From Ostreococcus lucimarinus CCE9901 (taxonomy: Eukaryota; Chlorophyta; Mamiellophyceae; Mamiellales; Bathycoccaceae), in NCBI RefSeq assembly GCF_000092065.1, contig NC_009363.1, positions 496,001 to 560,000 of the forward strand: 64,000 bases of DNA, written 5' to 3'. The position numbers and the translations under genes are program-made. The notes under the pieces were generated by a model. The model saw nothing but the letters and a program-made list of their open reading frames with translations. It did no database searches and was not told the DNA's origin. Each line of letters starts with the position of its first letter. Within the stretch, counting starts at the first letter, position 1. Below are positions 47,357 to 54,587 of this stretch, piece by piece.

Positions 47357-48850
47357 ATGCGCGACCGCGCGCGCGAGATTCGCCTCGTCACCCTCGGTCT
47401 GTCGCCCCGGGACACGCACGCGAGATGCGTCGACCTCGCGCGCGAGCTCGACGACGCGGTGCGCGACGTGACGGCGCGCATCGACGCCCGCGCGACCGCA
47501 CACGCGAATGCGCTCGCGACGCTTCGACGACGCATCGAACACCTGCGCGCGCGCGTGCGCGACGTCGGGTCGAGCTCGAGCGCGCGGACGGTGATGCACG
47601 CGGCGCGGTACCCGATGGGCGCGCGAAACGGAGACGTGGAACGGATGTTCGGGACGAGCGCGCCGACGACGGCGGCGAGCGCGGCGGAGGACGAAGGCGA
47701 CGCGGAACGGAAAATGATGGAGGAGTTACTGGCGATCGAACGACAGACGGTACATCGAGAGATGACGGCGGAGATGTTTTATGCGAGCGAGACGCGCGAG
47801 AGCGCGAGCGGGCGCGCGCGGGTGGTGAGCGGGCGGGACGGATTGGGGACGTTGCCGGCGAGTTTGGAGAGCTTGAACGAGTGTTTGTTGTTTAATTCCG
47901 ACGTGAATCCGTACGTGGAGTACGCGCTGGTGGATAATTTGATGGACGGTGAGGACGATGGTGGTCGGGGCGATGAAGACGGCGAAGACGAGGGAACGCG
48001 CGAGGGAGGGGAGTACGAGGACGATTGGAAAAATTTGGCCGAGGCGCCAAAGTCGATGCAAAACGCGTTGTATGATTCCATGCAAGCCACGCAGTTTGGA
48101 TTTCGACCGACGATGGGCGCGATGCCGTCGCTGGATTTACCCACATCGCTGCCTTCGTTACGCTATGCGGCGGACATCAGCTGGTCCGGGGCGACGAAGA
48201 CGGCGGCCCCCATAGCGCCTTCGTCCACGGCGACGCCGCTACCTGACGTCGTCGTGACGCCCTCGGTGCTGGCGCCGCCGCCACCTTTGCCACCGACGCC
48301 GCCACCACCGCCACCACTGCCTCGGGAAAATTTGCACGCGTCCGCGCCGCCGGCGCAGCTCCCACCGGGCGCGAACGTCGGCGACGGCGGGCGGAGCGCG
48401 CTCATGGACGCGATTCGCAACAAGGACAACAAATCGAGGTTGCGCAAACGTGGGTCAGCGGCGCCGAGCGCGGACGCCGCACCGCCGCCACCTCGCGGCG
48501 CGCCGATGGAGCCCGACTTACGAGGCGCGCTCATGGACGCTATTCGCGCGAAACCGATGCTGAAATCGTCGAGTCGCCCCGAGTTGAGCGACGGCGATCC
48601 GCCCGCCGCGGCGCCGCCCGCGCCGCCGCGACAAATGTCCATGATGGAGGAGTTAGCGAACAGTTTAGGACGACGTCGCTCCGCCATCGTGGCATCCGGC
48701 GACCACGACGTGCGCGAGAAGGTCATCGAGACGACGACCCAACGCCCGAGTGGCATCGTCGGCTTGGGCGATTTCATCAAGGCGAAGGAGAGTGCGACGA
48801 ACTGCGACGAAGACCAAGACGACGACGTGAGCGATTGGGATAGCGACTAA
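47357..48850 (+). CDS. WASH1: WASH1-like Arp2/3 activator (WASH complex subunit 1)
   Basis: 497 residues. The N-terminal coiled coil (LRRRIEHLRARVRDV) followed by a YP-containing segment and LPASLESLNECLLFNSDVNPYVEY matches the WAHD1 region of WASH (SLLLFNTTENPYKKY). A poly-Pro stretch lies near 305-325. Two WH2-type actin-binding motifs follow: GRSALMDAIRNK near 347 and DLRGALMDAIRAK near 388. The acidic end DDDVSDWDSD carries the Trp needed to bind Arp2/3. WASH nucleates branched actin on endosomes with FAM21, strumpellin, CCDC53 and SWIP. None of those partner genes is in this window. Start at 47357, 80 bp after the MYST stop. Confidence 0.87.
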   Translation: MRDRAREIRLVTLGLSPRDTHARCVDLARELDDAVRDVTARIDARATAHANALATLRRRIEHLRARVRDVGSSSSARTVMHAARYPMGARNGDVERMFGTSAPTTAASAAEDEGDAERKMMEELLAIERQTVHREMTAEMFYASETRESASGRARVVSGRDGLGTLPASLESLNECLLFNSDVNPYVEYALVDNLMDGEDDGGRGDEDGEDEGTREGGEYEDDWKNLAEAPKSMQNALYDSMQATQFGFRPTMGAMPSLDLPTSLPSLRYAADISWSGATKTAAPIAPSSTATPLPDVVVTPSVLAPPPPLPPTPPPPPPLPRENLHASAPPAQLPPGANVGDGGRSALMDAIRNKDNKSRLRKRGSAAPSADAAPPPPRGAPMEPDLRGALMDAIRAKPMLKSSSRPELSDGDPPAAAPPAPPRQMSMMEELANSLGRRRSAIVASGDHDVREKVIETTTQRPSGIVGLGDFIKAKESATNCDEDQDDDVSDWDSD

Positions 48851-48902
48851 GAATATAGAACTAGACGCGCTAAGATGCTACCACCGCCCCTGATCGCGAC
48901 GA

Positions 48903-49646
48903 TCAAAGCTTTGACCGCCGCGCGTTGAACGCGGCAAACTTTTCCCGCGCCACGGCTCTGTAATTCGCGAACGCGCGCCGCCGTTCCGCCGCGCGCGCCT
49001 CATCCACGCCCAGCCCATCGTGAATCGCGCGCTTAATCGCGCTCGCCCCTCCCGGCGCCATCTCGCACACCGCCATCGCCATCTCCATCGCCTTCGCCTT
49101 CGCCGACGCCGCGTCCTTCGTCGTCGCGCACGTCAACCCCAGCGCCTCCGCCCGCCTCGCGTCCATCGCTCGTCCGAACACCGAGCACGCCCGCGCCGCG
49201 TTCGCCCCGACGCTCCGACTCAGCTTCACGCTCAGTCCCCAGCTCGGTAAGATCCCGATCGTCGCGTGCGTGTCCACGAACCGCGCGTCCTCGCTCGCCA
49301 CCAACGCGTCGCACCCGAGCGCGAGCTCGAATCCCGCGTTCACGCAGTCCCCGTGCACCGCGCCCACGATCGGCGCCTCGCACGCCTCCATCGCCAGAAC
49401 CGGATCGCTCGCGACGTCCCGCTCGTCCATCGCGAACACCTCGCGCGCGGCGCGCAGATCGATTCCGCTGCAAAAGTGTCTCGACGCGCCGCTCCCGCAC
49501 AGCACGACGACGCGCGCGCCGTCGTCCCGCGCGAGCGCCCGCGCGAGCGCGCGCACCGCGTCCGCGCTCGCGAGCGCGTTCCCGCGCGCGGGATTATCGA
49601 TCGTGATCACGCGCACGCCGCGCGCGTCGAGCGTCACGTCGATCAT
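48903..49646 (-). CDS. Enoyl-CoA hydratase/isomerase family protein
   Basis: 247 residues from the ATG at 49646. The crotonase fold is clear: ITIDNPARGNALAS, the oxyanion-hole element GASRHFCSGIDL, AVHGDCVNAGFELALGCD holding the first catalytic Glu, and DTHATIGILPSWGLSVKLSR. The second catalytic Glu of classical hydratases is replaced by the DTHA element, which defines a plant/bacterial subgroup, so the reaction may differ from standard hydration. No targeting peptide is visible with this start, and upstream codons are Arg-rich without an ATG. There is no peroxisomal C-terminal SKL; the end is RRSKL, in which the final three residues SKL do fit a PTS1 signal. Peroxisomal location is therefore likely. 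Confidence 0.88.
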   Translation of the reverse strand: MIDVTLDARGVRVITIDNPARGNALASADAVRALARALARDDGARVVVLCGSGASRHFCSGIDLRAAREVFAMDERDVASDPVLAMEACEAPIVGAVHGDCVNAGFELALGCDALVASEDARFVDTHATIGILPSWGLSVKLSRSVGANAARACSVFGRAMDARRAEALGLTCATTKDAASAKAKAMEMAMAVCEMAPGGASAIKRAIHDGLGVDEARAAERRRAFANYRAVAREKFAAFNARRSKL

Positions 49647-49816
49647 CGCGTCGCGTAGCTCGCGTCGCGCGCGCGTCGAAGTGCGCGACGCGTCGCTCGC
49701 GCGCGCCCGCGGCGCGTCCACTCCGATTCCAATTCCAATTCCAACGCGTTCGTTCGCGACGCCGCGCGACGCGTCGAGGCGACGTCTCGCGCGCTCGCCT
49801 CGCGTCGCGTCGCGCT

Positions 49817-50221
49817 CTACTCGGTCGCCTCGCCGCGTCGCGCGTCGTCGCCGAACGTCGGCGCGGGCGCTTTCGTCGTCGTCGCGCGTCGCGCGGCTTC
49901 GAATCGCGCCGTCGCGGCTTTCGCCGGATCGTACGTCGATCCGGGGAGCTTGTACCGCGGCTCGCCGTTCGGCGGCGGCGGCGTGCACGGCGTGATCATA
50001 TCGCACGTCACCTCGGCGCGCGCGGCGGACGCCGTCGCGAGCGTCGTCGCGAGGGCGACGGTGACGACGCATCCGACGATCGCGCGGTCGCGCGCGGCGT
50101 CGGCGTCGGCGTCGGCGGCGCGCGACGCGCGGGCGACGCGCGCGCGCGGCGTCGCGCGGCGCGCGCGCGCGGGCGTCGACGCGCGCGCGGCGGGGCGCGC
50201 GAGAGGCGCGCGGGCGAGCAT
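49817..50221 (-). CDS. Small predicted thylakoid-lumen protein
   Basis: 134 residues from the ATG at 50221. The leader is bipartite: an Ala/Arg/Pro plastid transit region (MLARAPLARPAARASTPARA), then a hydrophobic helix (VGCVVTVALATTLATA) ending SAARA, a good lumenal cleavage site. The mature part is about 68 residues and starts EVTCDMITPCTPPPPNGEPRYKLPG. It has two Cys residues close together and no known catalytic motif. I do not recognise the family. Divergent from the IMPACT-like gene with 68 bp between starts. Confidence 0.7.
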   Translation of the reverse strand: MLARAPLARPAARASTPARARRATPRARVARASRAADADADAARDRAIVGCVVTVALATTLATASAARAEVTCDMITPCTPPPPNGEPRYKLPGSTYDPAKAATARFEAARRATTTKAPAPTFGDDARRGEATE

Positions 50222-50289
50222 GGCGACGGCGCGATGGGCGTCGACGAGTGCCGCAACGGTCGCGACGACACTCGCGCGCGACGCGATCG

Positions 50290-51189
50290 ATGCGCGGCGA
50301 CGACGGCGACGGCGACGCGAACGAGGAGGACGAGGCACGACGCGCGGCGGAGTGCGACGCGCTTCGCGCGATCTACGGCGACGAGCGCGTCGTCGTCGCG
50401 ACGGTGGACGCGCGCGGGACGCGCGTCGTCGAGGTGTCGCTCCGGCGCGGCGCGTGGCGGTGTCGCGCGACGCTCGGTGAGAGATACCCATCGCGCGAAC
50501 CTCCGGACGTGCGGTTCGTGTGTTTGACGACGCGGGACGCGCGCGCGCGGGCGTGCGAGCGCGCGGCGGAGGCGGGGGTGGAGGACGCGTGGGAGGCGAC
50601 GGGGAGGGAGTGCTGCGTCTTCGCGCTCATCGAACGCGCGCGCGAACGCGTGGACGCGCTCGAGGACGGCGATCGGCGCGCGCGCGAGGACGAGGGTGCG
50701 GGTGCGGGTGCGGGTGACGTCGACGCGGCGCCGGCGGCGATCGCGGGGACGGCGGGGACGGCGGGCGCGGAGGACGACGCGAGACGGGCCGACGTGCGAT
50801 CGAGGTTGACGTCTCGCGAGCCCGTGGTGGAGAAGAAGAGCGTGTTTCAGGCGCACGTGTGCGTGGGGGTGAAAGACGTGAGTGAAGTGGCGATCGTGAT
50901 GGATATTTTGAACGAGTCGAGGAGGGTGCGAGCGGCGACGCATAATATTTTGGCGTATCGAGTGTCGAGGAACGACGCGTCGAAAACGTTTTACCAGGAT
51001 CACGACGACGACGGCGAGACCGCGGCGGGTGGGCGATTGCTTCGGTTGCTCGTGCTCGCAGACGCGCGAGACGTCGTCGTAGTCGTCTCGCGCTGGTACG
51101 GGGGGATCCATCTGGGACCGGCGAGATTTCACGTCATAAACGCGTGCGCCAAGGACGCTCTCGTGGCTCTAGGAGAGATTCATCAATAG
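50290..51189 (+). CDS. IMPACT/YIH1-like protein (RWD plus UPF0029 domain)
   Basis: About 299 residues from the ATG at 50290; the longer frame starts at GTG. An RWD domain (about 12-130) has ALRAIYGDERVVV and TLGERYPSREPPDVRFV. A low-complexity Ala/Gly linker follows. The IMPACT domain (about 190-299) contains KKSVFQAHVCVGV, AATHNILAYRV, the DDGE element in QDHDDDGETAAGGRLL, and VVVVSRWYGGIHLGPARF. In yeast and animals YIH1/IMPACT binds GCN1 and restrains the GCN2 kinase in amino-acid stress. The same role here is inference. The gene is convergent with DUF1415. Confidence 0.92.
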   Translation: MRGDDGDGDANEEDEARRAAECDALRAIYGDERVVVATVDARGTRVVEVSLRRGAWRCRATLGERYPSREPPDVRFVCLTTRDARARACERAAEAGVEDAWEATGRECCVFALIERARERVDALEDGDRRAREDEGAGAGAGDVDAAPAAIAGTAGTAGAEDDARRADVRSRLTSREPVVEKKSVFQAHVCVGVKDVSEVAIVMDILNESRRVRAATHNILAYRVSRNDASKTFYQDHDDDGETAAGGRLLRLLVLADARDVVVVVSRWYGGIHLGPARFHVINACAKDALVALGEIHQ

Positions 51190-51254
51190 CGCGTCGTAAG
51201 ACGTTGTAGCGGCTAGTACTAGTACACCAAGAGTAGATCTCTCGACGATTCATT

Positions 51255-51977
51255 CTACGTCGGCGCGTCGTTCGCGACGATGCGCGCCCAAAGCCTTCTC
51301 AACTCGCGTACCCCCAACGCCTCTAAATACTCGGCGTTGCGCTCGCGAATGTCCTCGCGTTCCTCCAGGCGATACCACGTGTCTTCCGCCCTTTCGATGT
51401 CGCACGCGCGGAGCAAGTGTACCGTCGGAAACGGACTCCTCGACGTGTAATTCGACGCCTCGCTCTCGCCGTCGAACGCGGCGAGCGGATGAAACGGCAC
51501 GACGGTCACCGTCTCGCCGCCCGTCGTCGCCTCGCACGCGTCCTCCGCCTCGCGCACCGGTCCGCGCATGAATCCTTCCCAGTCATCGTTCCATCCGTTT
51601 TCAAACACGATGAGCGTCGTCGCGCTCTCGTCTCGCGCGCACGCCGCCAGTCGCCGCGTCTCTCGCGCGAGGACGTCCCCGTAGCCGCCGCCGCCGCCGT
51701 CGCCGCGCACGACCTCGATCGCGAACGTCTTCGCCATCGACGCCCTCGCGAACGGACACAAATTCATGCCGATGATGACGTCGGTCAACCAGCGCGTCGT
51801 GGCGTCGCGCGCGTCGCGCGCGGCGGCGCCGTCCGACGAAGCTCTAACTGTCCTGACGCGCGTTCGCGCCGCTCGTCGCGCGCGCGAACGGCGCGCGCGC
51901 GCGAGCGGGGGCGACGCGCGCGACGACGACGCATCGCGCGACGCCGCGACGCGCGCGCGCGCGAGGAAACGGGACAT
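51255..51977 (-). CDS. DUF1415 family protein, organelle-targeted
   Basis: 240 residues. An Arg/Ala/Ser-rich leader of about 55 residues precedes the DUF1415 domain. TTRWLTDVIIGMNLCPFARA (near 60-80) holds the NLCPFA signature, and VVPFHPLAAF, NYTSRSPFPTVHLLRACDIERA and IRERNAEYLEALG match the bacterial family from end to end. The function of DUF1415 is unknown. The invariant Cys and His residues are kept. The leader suggests plastid or mitochondrial import and the bacterial distribution of the family suggests an organellar origin; both points are inference. Confidence 0.9.
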   Translation of the reverse strand: MSRFLARARVAASRDASSSRASPPLARARRSRARRAARTRVRTVRASSDGAAARDARDATTRWLTDVIIGMNLCPFARASMAKTFAIEVVRGDGGGGGYGDVLARETRRLAACARDESATTLIVFENGWNDDWEGFMRGPVREAEDACEATTGGETVTVVPFHPLAAFDGESEASNYTSRSPFPTVHLLRACDIERAEDTWYRLEEREDIRERNAEYLEALGVRELRRLWARIVANDAPT

Positions 51978-52019
51978 GCGCGCCGATGTGTGTGGATTTA
52001 AAACGACGCGCGACGACGC

Positions 52020-54227
52020 TCAACTAAAAGCGCGTCGGAGCATGAACAAGTGCAAGACGATGAGATAGACGGAAAACGCCGTGCGAGTCGCCCTGCTCTT
52101 CATGAGCATCTTTCCGCTCGTCAAACCGATGCGATCGTGAATCGGAAGCGAGGACGCGGAGTCTTCGACCTCCCGCTCGCGAAACGCGGCGAAGGGGTTC
52201 AAGCGCGCCAGGTATCGACGGCGATACCGCTGGACGACGCCGCCGGCGTCGCCGCCGGGGATGTCTGACTCGGCGTTGACGCCACCGAAACAACCGTAAC
52301 GCGCGGCGCGGCGCCGCATGCCGTCGACCGCGGCTGCCGTACGTTCGCTTTCGATGTTGACCGTCACCGCGCCGCACGAATAACGCGCGTTCTTCGCGCT
52401 TTGCGACGGCGCCGTAGACGCCGCGACGGCGCCGTCGGTGACGGGTATGCCTTCCGCGTCGACGCGCAGGATTGTCGTCCGGCCACCCGACGACGCTAAT
52501 TGCTTGGAATAGTAATTTTGCACGTACTGAAGTTTTTCGAACAGCTGCACGCTGTCGGCTTCGAGCTTTGCCTTCGCGTCCTCGGCGGCGATTTTGTCCT
52601 GCTCGAGCCTAGCCGCGCGCTCGTCCAGTTCACCCACCCTACGCTTGAATCGATCGCGTTGAGATGTGAGGATCGTGAGCAAATCTGTCGACTCCGAGGA
52701 CGCCGCGTTCACTTTCATCGGAGACCCGTTCACGGCTCTATCCTCGATGATTTCCGAGAGTCGCGTCGCTAAATCGGTCTCGAGCGTCGCGACCATCTCC
52801 GCCGTTTCGGTGTACTTGCGCTCGGCACTCGCTTGCGCACCTCGTGCGATTTCAAGAGAAGTGGTCGCTTCTTCTGTTTCGCGCCTTGCTACCGTGAGTT
52901 CGGCGGCGAGCTTTTTGTTTCGCTCGCGCAACGATTGCATCGCCTCCGCGCCGCTCGCCGACGATTCGTCACCGCCCGCCGCGGCGTCGTCATCGCCGAC
53001 CTCCAGGCCACTGATTTCTTGCAACATCTTGACGCGATTCGTTAGTGTGGCTATTTCAGCCTTTAACTTTAACGTCGCCGACTCAGACGGTTGCGCCGTT
53101 TCGCGCGCTTTCAAAACCTCTTGTCTAAGCGCGACGATTTGCGCGTTCAGCGATTCCCGTTCGGCGGCGTGTTTTTCTTCAGACTCCTTCGCACGCGCCG
53201 CGTTCGATTCGACCTCCGCCGCGAGCTGAGACACCATGCGTTCCTTTACCGCGAGCTTCTCGGCGAGCCTGGACTCGGCGTGCTCGTCTCGACTCGTCGT
53301 CGCCCTTTCCGTAGCGCGCGCGGCTTCGACGTGCGCCTCCAACGCCTCCTCGCGACGACGCAATTCCTCACCCAAAGTCACCAACTCTTCTTTTTCCGCC
53401 GCGTTTCTCGCCTCGTTCGTCTCCATCGCGTTCTCAGCGTCGAATAATTTACTCGCCATCTCGTCGTATTGCTTCTGTAAAGCACCGAGCTTTTGTTCCG
53501 CCGCCGCTTTGCCTTGTCGCGCCGCATCCGCGCTCGATTCCGCCGCGCGCTTCTTCGCCTCCATCGTCTTCATCGCCTCGTCAATCTTCTCCTGCATTTT
53601 CTCTTTCATCGCACTCATCAAGCTCTCCGCGTTCGCCCCCGACGTGGACGCCGCGAACGACGCCTTTTTCGCCGCGTCCCGTTCCACGCGCGCCGCCTCC
53701 AGCTCGCGCCGACACGTCGCCATCGTCGACAACGCCTCCTCCGGCGCTCCGGCCACCAGCACCGCCCCGTCCCCGATGATCGCGCGCACGCACGCTAAGT
53801 CTTCCTCCCTGCACCGCGTCAACCGCTTCACCTCCTCGGTGAGCGCCAGCGTCGTCGCCTCGCCGTCGCTCGCCGCGCGCGTCAGCTTCTCCTTCAATCG
53901 CCGTTTCTCCTCCCGTTCCGCCGCCGCGCTCGCGTCGCACCGCGCCCGCGCGTCGCGCATCGCCCGTTGCACCTCGTTCCAGTTCAAATCTCTCCATTGA
54001 CGCGCCAGGCGCGACGCGTCGTCGTCGAACGTCGCCGATGTCGCGCTCGAGCGATCGTCGCTGAACAGCGATTCCGCCGCGCCGTCGATCGCGTCCAGCG
54101 CGCTCGTGATGGCGCTGTCGAAGTCCTCGAACGACGGCGCGTACGCCGCGAGCGACGGCGCGAGCGACGCCGACGCGGGCGCGGGCGCCGGTGGCGACGG
54201 CGACGGCGGTTCGGCGTCGTCAACCAT
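52020..54227 (-). CDS. CASP: Golgi coiled-coil protein CASP
   Basis: About 735 residues from the ATG at 54227 (MVDDAEPPSPSP). Most of the protein is coiled coil. The C-terminal CASP signature is clear: LLTILTSQRDRFKRRVGELDE, VQLFEKLQYVQNYYSK, a RLNPFAAFREREVE motif, then IHDRIGLTSGKMLMKSRATRT and a tail-anchor helix (FSVYLIVLHLFMLRRAF). CASP is a tail-anchored golgin that works in intra-Golgi retrograde transport. The lumenal tail of animal and plant CASP is almost absent here; the protein ends right after the membrane helix. It is 42 bp from the DUF1415 gene on the same strand. Confidence 0.92.
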   Translation of the reverse strand: MVDDAEPPSPSPPAPAPASASLAPSLAAYAPSFEDFDSAITSALDAIDGAAESLFSDDRSSATSATFDDDASRLARQWRDLNWNEVQRAMRDARARCDASAAAEREEKRRLKEKLTRAASDGEATTLALTEEVKRLTRCREEDLACVRAIIGDGAVLVAGAPEEALSTMATCRRELEAARVERDAAKKASFAASTSGANAESLMSAMKEKMQEKIDEAMKTMEAKKRAAESSADAARQGKAAAEQKLGALQKQYDEMASKLFDAENAMETNEARNAAEKEELVTLGEELRRREEALEAHVEAARATERATTSRDEHAESRLAEKLAVKERMVSQLAAEVESNAARAKESEEKHAAERESLNAQIVALRQEVLKARETAQPSESATLKLKAEIATLTNRVKMLQEISGLEVGDDDAAAGGDESSASGAEAMQSLRERNKKLAAELTVARRETEEATTSLEIARGAQASAERKYTETAEMVATLETDLATRLSEIIEDRAVNGSPMKVNAASSESTDLLTILTSQRDRFKRRVGELDERAARLEQDKIAAEDAKAKLEADSVQLFEKLQYVQNYYSKQLASSGGRTTILRVDAEGIPVTDGAVAASTAPSQSAKNARYSCGAVTVNIESERTAAAVDGMRRRAARYGCFGGVNAESDIPGGDAGGVVQRYRRRYLARLNPFAAFREREVEDSASSLPIHDRIGLTSGKMLMKSRATRTAFSVYLIVLHLFMLRRAFS

Positions 54228-54587
54228 GACGGGGCGTCGGCGCGCGCGTCGCGGTGTGGCGACGCGCGACGCGCGCGCGTCGCGTCGGCGCCGAGGCGCG
54301 TCGAAATGCCCTCCGGCGCCTCCCGGCGCGAAGGCGTCGGAATCGACGCGCGCGCGGTGGACGCGCGCGACGACGGCGTGGGAATCCAACCGACACTTCA
54401 CGACGCGCGGCTCGCGCGGCGCATGCGCGCGCGCGCGCCCTCGTCGACGGCCTCGATCGCGGCGCATCGAACGCGCACTACTACACCGGCGCCGACGCGC
54501 CGACGCGTCGCGAGACGCGCGGAAACGACGACGGCGCGCGCGGACGAGACGCGCGCGAGAGGTCGAGACGGTCGACGAGACGGCGGG
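54228..54587. promoter_or_regulatory. 360-bp divergent promoter between CASP and PPDK
   Basis: GC-rich DNA with no conserved reading frame. Long open frames cross it on both strands but give only Arg/Thr/Ala-rich sequence. No specific element was recognised. By position it should drive both genes. Confidence 0.4.
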
